A DNA stretch of 53,143 nt from Deltaproteobacteria bacterium (lineage in GTDB: Bacteria > Desulfobacterota > DSM-4660 > Desulfatiglandales > Desulfatiglandaceae). The notes under the pieces were generated by a model. It did not search any database and was not told where the DNA came from. It was given only the letters and a program-made list of their open reading frames with translations. Position 1 is the first letter of the stretch, and each line of letters starts with the position of its first letter. Position numbers and translations under genes: made by a program. Shown here piece by piece: positions 42,596 to 50,778 of the stretch. The stretch spans positions 1 to 53,143 of the forward strand of contig JAFDDR010000008.1 in the NCBI GenBank assembly GCA_019310785.1, given 5' to 3'.

Positions 42596-43594
42596 ATGGC
42601 TTTAAAAGTAGCGATTAACGGTTTTGGACGCATTGGCAGAATGGTCTTCAGGGCGGGATTCAATAATGAGACAATTGAATTTGTGGCCATAAATGATCTT
42701 ACTGATCCTTCAACCCTGGCGCACCTGCTAAAATATGACTCGGTGCACGGTATCTTAGATGCGGATATCTCAAGCACTGAACATTCCCTTATCGTTAACG
42801 GGAAGGAAATTGAGATATATACGGAAAGGGAACCTGCAAAAATCCCCTGGGGGGAGCTGGGTATCGAAACAGTTATGGAATGTACGGGTCTTTTCAGGGA
42901 CAAGGAAAAGTCATCAGGCCATTTAGAGGCGGGGGCAAAAAAGGTGATCATCTCCGCACCGGCAAAGGGTCCGGATATCACGGTGGTCATGGGCGTAAAC
43001 CATCATGAATATGACCCCCGGAAACACCATATCGTTTCAAACGCCTCCTGCACGACCAATTGTCTTGCCCCCCCCTGCAAAGTCCTCTTAGACAATTTCG
43101 GTATTGAAAAAGGACTAATGACCACAACCCATTCCTACACCGGAGATCAGCGCCTGCTGGATTTCCCGCACAAGGACCTGAGAAGGGCGAGGGCCGCGGC
43201 TCTTTCAATGATCCCTACAACAACGGGAGCAGCCAAGGCCGTTTCTTTGGTCCTTCCCCAATTGGAGGGGAAGTTGAACGGAATGTCCATACGCGTGCCA
43301 ACGCCAAATGTTTCGGTCGTGGACCTGGTGGCCCAGTTAGGCAAACCCGCCACGGTGGATGAAGTCAACAATGCCATGAAAGAGGCCGCGGAAACAAATC
43401 TCAAAGGCATTCTGGCATACTGCGATGAACCCTTGGTCTCAACCGACTTCAACGGCACCTCAGCCTCGTCAACAATAGATGCGCTCTCAACAATGGCGGT
43501 TGGAGATATGATAAAGGTCCTGGCCTGGTATGATAACGAATTCGGCTATGCAAGCCGCATGGTTGATCTGGCCTTGTACATGGTGGGGAGCTGA
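42596..43594 (+). CDS. gap: Glyceraldehyde-3-phosphate dehydrogenase, type I
   Basis: 332 residues. The NAD-binding start is [14 protein letters not shown], the catalytic Cys152 is in [12 protein letters not shown], and the phosphate-site segment is [11 protein letters not shown]; near the end is [16 protein letters not shown]. It oxidises glyceraldehyde-3-P to 1,3-bisphosphoglycerate. Asn at position 34 (AINDLTD) points to NAD preference, in line with family knowledge. It is followed by tpiA, a usual glycolytic pair. Length is normal. Confidence 0.97.
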   Translation: MALKVAINGFGRIGRMVFRAGFNNETIEFVAINDLTDPSTLAHLLKYDSVHGILDADISSTEHSLIVNGKEIEIYTEREPAKIPWGELGIETVMECTGLFRDKEKSSGHLEAGAKKVIISAPAKGPDITVVMGVNHHEYDPRKHHIVSNASCTTNCLAPPCKVLLDNFGIEKGLMTTTHSYTGDQRLLDFPHKDLRRARAAALSMIPTTTGAAKAVSLVLPQLEGKLNGMSIRVPTPNVSVVDLVAQLGKPATVDEVNNAMKEAAETNLKGILAYCDEPLVSTDFNGTSASSTIDALSTMAVGDMIKVLAWYDNEFGYASRMVDLALYMVGS

Positions 43595-43629
43595 TTTTGA
43601 GAAAGGGGTCGCGGCTTTCTCCTGTGGGA

Positions 43630-43645
43630 GCGGCTTTCCGGCCGC
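43630..43645. repeat. Short REP-like hairpin between gap and tpiA
   Basis: GCGGC (43630-43634) and GCCGC (43641-43645) around TTTCCG, within TGTGGGAGCGGCTTTCCGG, a common dispersed bacterial repeat form. Confidence 0.55.
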
Positions 43646-43683
43646 GCATCATTGATTGTTAAAATATCGGGAGAGTGAAGAGA

Positions 43684-44451
43684 ATGGAAAGAAGACCTTT
43701 GATTGCCGGTAACTGGAAAATGAATCTGAGTCTTGATGACTCTGTCAATCTTGTCAAGGAAATCGGGGCCGGCATGAGCGGTGTTAAAGAAGTAGGGGTC
43801 CTGGTTGCGCCTCCTTTTACGGCGCTTTCTACCATAAGACAGGCCATTGGAGATTCCGGAATCTTTTTAGCCGGTCAAAATATGAGTTCTGAAATAAGCG
43901 GTGCCTATACAGGGGAAGTCTCGGGAAGGATGCTCCAGGGCGTGGGATGCACACATGTCATCTTAGGTCATTCCGAAAGGAGGGCCCTTTTCAATGAAAC
44001 CAGCGAAGTGATCGACCTGAAGGTGAAAACGGCGGTGCTCCTGGGCCTGATTCCCATTATATGTATTGGCGAGACATTAGAGGAAAGGGAGGCAGGCAGG
44101 ACCTTTGATGTGATAAAGGAGCAATTGGATTTGTCTCTTCACAACTTCAAGGCCGACGAACTCATGCTTCCCTCAAATATCCTTGCATATGAGCCTGTAT
44201 GGGCCATCGGCACCGGTCAAACCGCTACGCCCGACCAGGCACAGGAGGTGCATCAGTTTATCAGGAAGTGGATTGAGGAGACCTTTGACACAAAAACGGC
44301 AAATCAGATCCGGATTCTCTATGGCGGCAGTGTAAAGCCTGGAAATGTCGCGGATCTCATGTCACAAGCTGATATTGACGGGGCCCTCGTGGGCGGCGCC
44401 AGTCTCAAGGCGGATTCGTTTATAAAGCTGATCAGGTTTAGGGAGAGCTGA
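43684..44451 (+). CDS. tpiA: Triosephosphate isomerase
   Basis: 255 residues from the ATG at 43684, with GGGAGAG upstream; an in-frame GTG nine bases earlier is less likely. Family motifs: LIAGNWKMN, the catalytic His in VILGHSERR, the catalytic Glu in AYEPVWAIGTG, and the phosphate loop LYGGSVKPGN and GALVGGASL. It interconverts the two triose phosphates. It follows gap and precedes secG as in many bacteria. Confidence 0.97.
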   Translation: MERRPLIAGNWKMNLSLDDSVNLVKEIGAGMSGVKEVGVLVAPPFTALSTIRQAIGDSGIFLAGQNMSSEISGAYTGEVSGRMLQGVGCTHVILGHSERRALFNETSEVIDLKVKTAVLLGLIPIICIGETLEEREAGRTFDVIKEQLDLSLHNFKADELMLPSNILAYEPVWAIGTGQTATPDQAQEVHQFIRKWIEETFDTKTANQIRILYGGSVKPGNVADLMSQADIDGALVGGASLKADSFIKLIRFRES

Positions 44452-44511
44452 TCCTTCTCGATTTGCTGTTTAAGACCGATCAATAAGGCAGTAACCTGGG
44501 AAAATAATCGT

Positions 44512-44537
44512 AATTTCAGGGGTCATTGAAATTTTTT
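44512..44537 (+). terminator. Weak AT-rich terminator after tpiA
   Basis: AATTTCA (44512-44518) pairs with TGAAATT (44527-44533), followed by T residues. The stem is only 7 bp and AT-rich, so read-through into secG is likely. Confidence 0.4.
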
Positions 44538-44620
44538 ATTGCAAAATTACATGAATAGGCTTATACTAATAAATTATTTTTAACTCGAAATAATCCCCAT
44601 TAATAAAAAGAGGTTCATAA

Positions 44621-44941
44621 ATGCAGCTTATTGTTATAATCCTGCACATTGCCGTATGCATTGGGTTGATCTTTATAGTCCTCCTTCAAAAAGGCAAGGG
44701 GGCGAGCATGGGCGCGGCCTTTGGCGGGTCCAGCCAGACCGTTTTCGGAAGCTCCGGTGCAACAACGTTTCTGCACAAAGTAACAACCGCCATAGCCATT
44801 ATATTTATGTTGACTTCACTGGGCCTTTCAATCTTTTTCGGAAAAGGGATCAAATCCTCCATCATGAAGGATGTACAGACTCAGGTCCCGGCCGCTGAAA
44901 GCACTGCGGCCCCTGTCCAGCCCGGCGAACCAAATGAATAG
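44621..44941 (+). CDS. secG: Preprotein translocase subunit SecG
   Basis: 106 residues with two membrane segments (IVIILHIAVCIGLIFIVLL and a second near residues 52-70) and the conserved cytoplasmic loop LQKGKGASMGAAFGGSSQTVF. The C-terminal tail is Ala/Pro-rich. It assists SecYE in protein export. It lies 10 bp before tRNA-Leu, a very common arrangement. Confidence 0.95.
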   Translation: MQLIVIILHIAVCIGLIFIVLLQKGKGASMGAAFGGSSQTVFGSSGATTFLHKVTTAIAIIFMLTSLGLSIFFGKGIKSSIMKDVQTQVPAAESTAAPVQPGEPNE

Positions 44942-44951
44942 CCTTACCCGT

Positions 44952-45038
44952 GCCGAAGTGGTGGAACCTGGTAGACACGCTATCTTGAGGGGGTAGTGGG
45001 CTACGCCCGTGCGGGTTCAAGTCCCGCCTTCGGCACCA
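44952..45038 (+). tRNA. tRNA-Leu (anticodon GAG)
   Basis: The acceptor arm GCCGAAG (44952-44958) pairs with CTTCGGC (45028-45034), discriminator A, CCA encoded (45036-45038). The anticodon stem CTATC/GGTAG encloses TTGAGGG with anticodon GAG at 44987-44989. A long variable arm and the GGTTCAAGTCC T-loop region fit a class II Leu tRNA. Its 3' end is the target of an apparent integration. Confidence 0.96.
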
Positions 45039-45041
45039 TTT
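45022..45041 (+). other. Left attachment-site-like repeat in tRNA-Leu
   Basis: The 20 bases TCCCGCCTTCGGCACCATTT span the tRNA 3' end and recur exactly at 49280-49299. This is the layout of attL/attR for elements that insert at tRNA genes. Confidence 0.65.
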
Positions 45042-45065
45042 AAAAGCATAATTTTATCAAAGCTT

Positions 45066-45105
45066 ACAGGGAATTCGGCTTGACAGCCGGTTCCCTGTTT
45101 TCTTT
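45066..45105 (+). terminator. Terminator after tRNA-Leu
   Basis: ACAGGGAA (45066-45073) pairs with TTCCCTGT (45091-45098), with an inner CGGC/GCCG pairing, followed by a TTTTCTTT tract. Confidence 0.8.
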
Positions 45106-45199
45106 ATATCTCCTCTGCAATAAATAATTCGCTAATCAAACCTTGAACCTGACCAGTTACCTCTGGCAGTATTTTAAGCTAAGCCGGACTTTTTTTAAT

Positions 45200-45556
45200 T
45201 CAGGAGAGCCTCTCAACTTTAATGCCAAGAGATTTGGCCAATCGCTTGGCCATTGATCGTGAAATCCTTCTCTTTCCCCTTTCATAATCACTTATCATAT
45301 TCTGTCGAACATCAAGCTTGGCTGCAAGTCCCGCTTGTGTCATACCAGCTTTTAACCGGGCGCCTGCAAGAAGATTCCCGACCCTGTTTGACTGCATTTC
45401 TTTCCAGAAATCAGTATCCTCAACAGGAATGCTGTCAGATTTGTCAGCAGTTAAAATACTGACTTCAAATTTCTTACTGATCCAGGCGATAAGTTCCTCT
45501 GTATTCTCACCCTGTATTGATAATTCAATACGGGGCTTTTTCACGACTGCCAACAT
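45200..45556 (-). CDS. XRE-type antitoxin (HigA-like)
   Basis: 118 residues. The C-terminal half is a lambda-repressor-like HTH (ARLKAGMTQAGLAAKLDVRQ and NMISDYERGKRRISRSMAKR). The N-terminal part (about 1-60) is a small alpha/beta region that probably contacts the toxin. It overlaps the toxin gene upstream by 32 bp on the same strand, the toxin-first order of HigBA pairs. It should repress its own promoter; no clear operator was found. Confidence 0.85.
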   Translation of the reverse strand: MLAVVKKPRIELSIQGENTEELIAWISKKFEVSILTADKSDSIPVEDTDFWKEMQSNRVGNLLAGARLKAGMTQAGLAAKLDVRQNMISDYERGKRRISRSMAKRLAKSLGIKVERLS

Positions 45557-45791
45557 AATACACCTCGATTTCTATCTCTCCCTTGTTATAAGTCCAACAT
45601 GCAACATATCGATAGTTAAGATGGCAATGATATTGATTCTTGCCCAAAGGAGAAAAGTTTTGCCAGCTTTTTTGAATAGGCCCATCTAATTTCAGATCTT
45701 CAATAAGAAGGAAAAGAAGTCTCTTAACATCTTTGGGCAGTTTCTTTAGCCCTCGGGCCACCTTCTTTCTAAACTTAACATTGTATATCAT
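45525..45791 (-). CDS. RelE-superfamily toxin (HigB-like)
   Basis: 88 residues with the small basic RelE fold: KFRKKVARGLKKLPKDVKRL, WQNFSPLGKNQYHCHLNYRY and the end YVGSREKAPY. Basic residues near the C-terminal strand are typical for ribosome-dependent mRNA cleavage. It is paired with the XRE antitoxin that overlaps its 3' end. The pair lies just inside the left border of the tRNA-linked island, where it may stabilise it. Confidence 0.85.
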   Translation of the reverse strand: MIYNVKFRKKVARGLKKLPKDVKRLLFLLIEDLKLDGPIQKSWQNFSPLGKNQYHCHLNYRYVACWTYNKGEIEIEVYYVGSREKAPY

Positions 45792-45895
45792 GTGTTATAA
45801 TATAACCATATTCAGTAATATTCAAGTAAAAAACCGATCTCTCAAATTTCTTCTGAAAGCCCCTTTCAAAGGTGGGCATCCACAATAAAATTCGG

Positions 45896-46795
45896 TCATA
45901 TGTTCTCTGAAAGTCGTTTCAGGGAGAAGATCCCATCCAATCCCTGAACAGCCTTTGGTTTTTTCTTGTGTTTCGATGTAAAACATCCTTTGAACTGATT
46001 GTACAAGCCCGATACAAACTCCTTGCTCCCTATAATACCGCTGTCAGTAAAATATCTTGTTCGATAACGAAACCTGTCTATCTTTTTTAACTCAAATCCT
46101 TTGTTTTGTTCCTTGTCTATGCTGTTTATACCACCCTTCTTGTAAACAAATTCACGGTAATATTTCAAACGATCTTTCTTCCCCTTGACTCCAAATTCCC
46201 TCAAACCGAAATCAAGGGATAGAAAACCACCCTTGTTTTTCCATTGCACATGGTAACCCAGTGAACTCCACCGGTATTCTTCGGGCTTTTTCACAAGACC
46301 AGCACGAAAAGGGTTTAGATCAATATATGCCAGGCAGTTTATCAGGGTGTCTCCATTATCCACTATCACGCTCTTGAATCGCTCTGACCAGAAAAATCCC
46401 TTACGCCCGTGACGCTTATTGTAGAACCTCGAAAACCCCTGCTTGATTTCCTTAACGTATTCGGAAAGGCTCGACCATTTCTCCCTGAAATGAGGTAACT
46501 GCCCGTCTCTCAACATCTTTGCACGTACCTTCCCATAGTATACAGTAAACCGTTTCTTGATATCTTCATCTGAATAATTTTCTCCCGTATGCATTCGAAC
46601 AAGAAGGTGAAAGTGGTTTCCCATCACACAGAAGCCTAAGACCTCTGAAAAATATACTGAACTCAGACGTTTGATCAATTTCAGGAGATAGTCCTTTTCA
46701 ATATCTCCCAATACGAAACCATCGAGGGCGGTACGGGATATCACATGGTACACCGCCGGTTCCCCTTTGACCACCAAACGGGCTATCCTGGGCAT
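45896..46795 (-). mobile_element. REP-associated Y1 (HUH) transposase
   Basis: 299 residues. The start MPRIARLVVKGEPAVYHVISR and the HUH motif FCVMGNHFHLLVRM are those of the REP-associated tyrosine transposase family; the catalytic Tyr is likely in GFSRFYNKRHGRKG. The C-terminal about 120 residues are a family-variable region. Such single-copy enzymes process short palindromic repeats (REP) rather than move themselves. The window has many REP-like palindromes, which are possible substrates. The gene is intact. Confidence 0.9.
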
Positions 46796-46924
46796 GTCGT
46801 CGTCCTCCTTTTCTTTGTAAGCTAAAAAATCAACACCTGTTCGTCAGAATATTTTGAAAGAAAGGGCTTGTCAAGCATAATTTGCCTGTCCCCTTCTCTC
46901 CTTTGGATCTGGTTCTTATTCTTT

Positions 46925-47014
46925 CACGGCTTTTCTAATAGGTGGGTCAAATCGGTGAGCATAAATCTCTTTTGCAACCAGGTGGGTCAATTTTGATGAG
47001 CAACTGCGGGTCAG
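46925..47014. repeat. Direct repeats resembling an IS end
   Basis: AGGTGGGTCAAATCGGTGAGC (about 46939-46959, given here only by its parts AGGTGGGTCAA and GTGAGCA) recurs as AGGTGGGTCAATTTTGATGAGCA at about 46980-47002, 40 bp apart. Multiple end repeats of this type occur in IS21-like elements. No transposase gene of that family is present, so it is a relic at best. It abuts the TIR-like fragment. Confidence 0.4.
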
Positions 47015-47203
47015 CATGAACTTGGATTGTTCCAAGGCAGATTGGGGTTTCGAAAAGCTGTAATACTCCTGGAGAAAGGCACAGAGGAGTTTTCAAATAT
47101 TGAAGGGCTTCAACAGATTCGTTTCAGTAAGGGAGCAATTCTGGAAACATACGGCGAGGTGCTTGCAACAATAAAGCGGGAATTTGCCCCTAAGGATCGG
47201 TAG
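47015..47203 (+). pseudogene. C-terminal fragment of a TIR-like nucleotide-binding protein
   Basis: A stop-ended frame of 62 residues reads HELGLFQGRLGFRKAVILLE, then KGTEEFSNIEGLQQIRFSKG and ETYGEVLATIKREFAPK. This matches the end of predicted nucleotide-binding proteins with a TIR-like domain (PF10137 type), some of which are effectors in phage defence. The N-terminal part is missing and the IS-like repeats replace it. It is too short for the ordinary gene and has no start; it is a relic of a defence-type gene. Confidence 0.65.
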
Positions 47204-47222
47204 CCCCACACCAAGTTCCACC

Positions 47223-48200
47223 TCAAGTCCCATCGGCTTGTTTGTCTGGTGGTGGGTGAGGGGAGAATGAATTCAATTTCTTTTCGATTAATTCTTCAAC
47301 TGACCTACCCAAAGGTCTTTTGAAATCTTTCACTACGAACTGAAAGGATTCATCCAGAACACGATATTTCTTGAGCCATTCATCTGAAAACTCTTCTTTG
47401 TATAGTTGAAGCAAAGGAAGCAAATGTAAAACCATCCATCCCATAAAGTATGAAATGTTAAGATAAGACGCAGCTAAACCTTCATCGTATGTTGGGTAAA
47501 CGTAAAAGGCCTTTTTTTCTTTGATCAATTTTTCTAACTGCCAAAGAGTATTAAATTTAGTTTTGTGTACTGTGTTATGAAGATTTGTAAACATAACCTT
47601 GAAGTCTTTAACGGCAGCCTGACTCAGACCGCTTTTCTCACCAATCATGAATAATCGTACTTTCTGATCACCTTTAATGGTACTTGAGCGTATCAACTTC
47701 TGATTTTCTTCATCTGACAGACCCTCTTTAAAACCGTCCTTTGGTTGACCGAATATCTCGTCAGTGCTTATTACTCCGAGTCCAATAGCTGCAACTTCAA
47801 GAACATTCTCAAAAATGCCACGTAGCAGACTTAATCCTTCAGTGAAATAGCCCCTCCAAAAGAGTAGGTAGCTGGCCCTAAACCTTAAGAAGTTAGGGAC
47901 TAATATTGCCGTAATGAAAAGTTTGTCCTTCGGCCACTCCATTACTCCTTTTCTTGCGGTTAAATTGTTTAGAGTTTCAGAGTAGAAGTCAAAAAAGGAA
48001 TCCATCAGGGTCACATATCCAGTGAATTTGTTAATCATGTAAGTTTGAAGGTCATTTTCGATAGCGTTGATATTAAGGACACGCTCACCGACAATATCAT
48101 TTGGCCCTTTAAAAGTTTGCTCTATCCGTCTCTGCCATTTTGCTATACTATCTTTTTCCATATGCTTGATCTGTTTTCTTAATGGTTGAAAATCCCCCAC
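47223..48200 (-). CDS. Unknown protein of the island, about 312-325 residues
   Basis: I do not recognise the family. It is largely helical, with the segments FRASYLLFWRGYFTEGLSLL and LNISYFMGWMVLHLLPLLQL that could be membrane-associated or buried helices, and a distinct HNTVHKTKF motif in the middle. The composition is like that of uncharacterised DUF5677-type proteins, but this is a weak guess. The GTG at 48200 overlaps its own GAGG site, so the ATG at 48161 may be the true start. It is in the same orientation as the next upstream gene (48785-48237), about 37 bp away, suggesting a two-gene unit. Confidence 0.6.
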   Translation of the reverse strand: MGDFQPLRKQIKHMEKDSIAKWQRRIEQTFKGPNDIVGERVLNINAIENDLQTYMINKFTGYVTLMDSFFDFYSETLNNLTARKGVMEWPKDKLFITAILVPNFLRFRASYLLFWRGYFTEGLSLLRGIFENVLEVAAIGLGVISTDEIFGQPKDGFKEGLSDEENQKLIRSSTIKGDQKVRLFMIGEKSGLSQAAVKDFKVMFTNLHNTVHKTKFNTLWQLEKLIKEKKAFYVYPTYDEGLAASYLNISYFMGWMVLHLLPLLQLYKEEFSDEWLKKYRVLDESFQFVVKDFKRPLGRSVEELIEKKLNSFSPHPPPDKQADGT

Positions 48201-48236
48201 CTCCCTCTTGTTGACATGGGGTTGGACTTATGGTTT

Positions 48237-48785
48237 TCACCTATTGCAATAGAATATGTCTAAAACAACCTGCATGGCGTGCCTATTGATGTGTACAGCA
48301 AATATGCGAAGGAAATCGAATGAATCTTTCCCTGTTGAATAGGTATACAAAGAAGGCAGTCTCTCATCAGAAAACTTACTGGTAGGAATCCTGTACCGCC
48401 CCAAGGCGACTTCTTTAGTGTACTTTCCCCCATAAAGTGACACCCCCTTAAATATCATTGGTGGGATACTTATTTCTAAGTCCACACAATCCAATTCCTT
48501 CTCACTGCCCGTAACATCAAACTTATCCTGAACAATATCTAATACAGTAATTCTTATCTTATTATCCCATCTCAAAGAAATATCCATAAAATCCCCGACG
48601 CTAATTTTGGGTGAGAGTTGAATCAGTCCACGTTTCTTCCGAACTGCAGACTTTTGATCAGAGGACAAACTTTTTTCTTCTTTCTTATGTCGAGATTTAA
48701 ATCGGAAAAGTAGGCCAGTACCAAAAAGCAACGTAAGAAGAGCAAGCATTATGAGAATCCACTGATCAATTCCGATATTGTTCAT
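48237..48785 (-). CDS. Unknown protein with N-terminal membrane helix
   Basis: 182 residues: one membrane segment at residues 9-28 (WILIMLALLTLLFGTGLLF), a basic linker (KSRHKKEEKS), then a beta-rich soluble domain (SVGDFMDISLRWDNKIRITV; SLYGGKYTKEVALGRYRIP). PilZ-like basic linker and beta features are suggestive (RGLIQLSP) but no clear RxxxR motif is present. I do not name a family. It lies upstream of the 325-residue gene in the same unit of the island. Confidence 0.6.
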   Translation of the reverse strand: MNNIGIDQWILIMLALLTLLFGTGLLFRFKSRHKKEEKSLSSDQKSAVRKKRGLIQLSPKISVGDFMDISLRWDNKIRITVLDIVQDKFDVTGSEKELDCVDLEISIPPMIFKGVSLYGGKYTKEVALGRYRIPTSKFSDERLPSLYTYSTGKDSFDFLRIFAVHINRHAMQVVLDIFYCNR

Positions 48786-49279
48786 CTTTGAAACCTCTTT
48801 GCTTCTTTTTCAGCGGCCCTATGCATTTTTCCTGTTTCTCCAGTGACAAAACCTCTAAATCCAGTCTAATCAGGATATGATGAAGCCCTTTTCTTCGCCA
48901 GACTAATCCATCCTTTTGGTGCCGCGCAGAACAAAAAAAGCCCCACCTCAAGTTCATCCCAAGGCAGGGCTGTTGTCACGGTTACTGCATGTTTTACACC
49001 TCGTTTTCTTGAGGTTAACAGTTATTCTAACTTTAAGACTCACTAAAAATCACTGCGGGAAAGTCTACCGCCATTAAATTCAGTTTGTCAAGTTAGGCAG
49101 GGGGGGGTTGACTTAATTGTGGAATCATGATTATTAATAGCAGAGGAAGGATGTTGCATTCGTACACACTTTCCGTATACATTTCGAAGAAACTGTGGAT
49201 GGAACTGAGACTCAGTTTCCCAAGTTAAGTCGGTAGGTTACAAAGATCAGCGTTGGTGGGAAATGCGAAATTTTCCGTC
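48786..49279. other. 494-bp region without a supported gene
   Basis: Between the unknown membrane gene and the right att-like repeat no convincing frame is seen. It has an AT-rich composition, a run of G (GGCAGGGGGGGG near 49096-49107), and no obvious promoter or hairpin. It may be a decayed part of the island. Confidence 0.5.
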
Positions 49280-49299
49280 TCCCGCCTTCGGCACCATTT
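49280..49299 (+). other. Right attachment-site-like repeat
   Basis: An exact copy of 45022-45041 (tRNA-Leu 3' end plus five following bases). No tRNA-like sequence lies before it, so it is a repeat of the end only. The repeat pair bounds about 4.2 kb. Confidence 0.65.
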
Positions 49300-49344
49300 G
49301 ATAATAAGAGCTACTGAAAAGCCGAATCGATTAGGAACCGGTAT

Positions 49345-49375
49345 AAAGGGGGACCACTATTGGTCACCCCTTTTT
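49345..49375 (+). terminator. Terminator right of the island
   Basis: AAAGGGG-GACC (49345-49355) pairs with GGTC-A-CCCCTTT (49362-49373), one bulged A, then TTTTTAT. It may be the original terminator of tRNA-Leu displaced by the insertion. Confidence 0.75.
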
Positions 49376-49422
49376 ATTTCAACACGTGTGTAAGTTATTT
49401 AAATTTTCAGACCAGTTTGACA

Positions 49423-49457
49423 ACACGTAATTAATGTGTTACACGTATTTTACGTGT
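49423..49457. promoter_or_regulatory. Two operator-like palindromes upstream of vapBC
   Basis: ACACGTAATTAATGTGT (49423-49439) is a near palindrome and ACACGTATTTTACGTGT (49441-49457) a perfect 7-bp inverted repeat, centres 18 bp apart on the same face of DNA. A half-site-like ACACGTGTG is at 49382. They lie just before the antitoxin start, typical for autoregulated antitoxin operators. Confidence 0.75.
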
Positions 49458-49479
49458 AAAATTTTTGGTGGGTGAAAAA

Positions 49480-49713
49480 ATGAAACAGAATATTACCCTG
49501 AGTATCGATAAGGAAATCATCAAAAAGGGAAAGGTTCTCGCAGCCCAGAAGGACACCTCCATCAGCAAGATGCTGGGCGACCAGCTCAAGGAAATTGTCG
49601 AGCGAGAGGATCAATTTGAGGCGGCCAAAAGAGGTGCGATGCAGATTTTGAAGGAAGGGTTTCACTTAGGGGGCAAGATTGACTGGAGCCGAGAGGATCT
49701 CTACGAGAGATAA
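49480..49713 (+). CDS. Ribbon-helix-helix-like antitoxin (VapB-type)
   Basis: 77 residues from the ATG at 49480 with GGTGGGTG before it; an in-frame GTG at 49465 overlaps the ribosome site. The start KQNITLSIDKEIIKKGKVLAAQ is the DNA-binding strand and helix of a ribbon-helix-helix protein, and SISKMLGDQLKEIVE follows. The acidic C-terminus would wrap the toxin. Its end overlaps the PIN gene by 35 bp. Palindromic operators lie directly upstream. Confidence 0.82.
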   Translation: MKQNITLSIDKEIIKKGKVLAAQKDTSISKMLGDQLKEIVEREDQFEAAKRGAMQILKEGFHLGGKIDWSREDLYER

Positions 49714-50119
49714 GACCTTTTTGGATACGAATATCCTTGTCTATGCTCACGACCAGGATGCCGGACATAAGCATGAGATCGCCAGAAAGGTCATTTCTGA
49801 ATTATGGGAATCCCGTTTGGGGCTTCTCAGCACTCAGGTCCTACAGGAATTTTATTTGACACTCACTCGAAAAATACCCGTTCCCTTGGATAAGCCGACC
49901 ACCAGGAGAATATTGAAGAATTACTTCAGTTGGGAAGTTGTTATCAATGATCCTCCGGTCATCTTGCAGGCAAGCGAAATCGAAGAGACTCATAAAATAT
50001 CTTTCTGGGATGCTTTAATCGTTTCATCCGCCTTTTCGAAAAGCGCGGCCACCATCCTCACGGAAGACCTTAATCATGGTCAGATAATTGAAGGCATTGA
50101 GATCCACAATCCTTTTTAG
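49679..50119 (+). CDS. PIN-domain ribonuclease toxin (VapC-type)
   Basis: About 146 residues from a TTG at 49679 overlapping the antitoxin gene; no ATG or GTG is available nearby, so the start is uncertain. The acidic active-site residues are all present: TFLDTNILVYAHD, QVLQEFYLTLTR, HKISFWDALIVSSA and TEDLNHGQ. PIN toxins cut tRNA or rRNA when the antitoxin is degraded. It forms a toxin-antitoxin pair with the gene before it. It lies just outside the right border of the tRNA-linked island. Confidence 0.88.
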   Translation: MTGAERISTRDKTFLDTNILVYAHDQDAGHKHEIARKVISELWESRLGLLSTQVLQEFYLTLTRKIPVPLDKPTTRRILKNYFSWEVVINDPPVILQASEIEETHKISFWDALIVSSAFSKSAATILTEDLNHGQIIEGIEIHNPF

Positions 50120-50197
50120 GTTTTTTTAGACAGGATGAACATGATTTTCTGGATCATTTTGGAATCTGCATTTCTCTCTGATATCTGGTTGTGAATT

Positions 50198-50596
50198 TTA
50201 TTTACCTCCTCTGCTTAGAAGAAACCTGACCCAGATCCATCCTATCAGACAGCCGGAAACATAGTGCGGAAAATCCCACCATACGAATGTGGTCCCTATG
50301 AGCGCACTTCCCGGAAATGATGATCGAATCACCGCCAAGAACGGCGGGTGCCATAATTGGAGGAACTCAAGGATGCAGGTGATGATGAACACAGATACTG
50401 GGATTACATTTGCGGAACGTTTTGAAGGGAAGAAAAGGAAGGCTAAAAGTATCCAGAAAATCTCATAGAGTACGCCGGCCCCATAGTTGTTGAACCACAA
50501 ATTTCCCGGACCCAAATAAAATTTGAACACGAAACCGAGAGGGGTGACAACCAGGAGCGACAAGGCCACCCTTGTATGATTCGAAGACCATGTCAT
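50198..50596 (-). CDS. DUF2809-family membrane protein
   Basis: 132 residues with four membrane segments and motifs FKFYLGPGNLWFNNYGAGVL, IITCILEFLQLWHPPFL and WDFPHYVSGCLIGW, the pattern of DUF2809 proteins. Function is unknown. It stands alone, transcribed against its neighbours. The region 50597-50778 to its right holds no supported gene. Confidence 0.8.
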   Translation of the reverse strand: MTWSSNHTRVALSLLVVTPLGFVFKFYLGPGNLWFNNYGAGVLYEIFWILLAFLFFPSKRSANVIPVSVFIITCILEFLQLWHPPFLAVIRSSFPGSALIGTTFVWWDFPHYVSGCLIGWIWVRFLLSRGGK

Positions 50597-50778
50597 CTGG
50601 ACTCCAACTCCCGGCAGATCATCGGCAGAAAATTCCCTTTTTCATGGAGAGACCTCATCAATTTTATTCCCTTCTCCTCACGGTCATTCCTTATCACGTG
50701 GCCTGTATCATCCAAGTTGTATCATATGGTGGCTTATACCCGCCTATGAATTCTTTCTCGGATCGTTTATGAGCGTTC

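Noticed and set aside
45039-49280. Prophage
   Set aside because: No integrase, capsid, portal, terminase or tail genes are visible; size is too small.
49261-49299. A second tRNA-Leu gene
   Set aside because: Only the last 20 bases match; there is no 5' acceptor arm or anticodon arm upstream.
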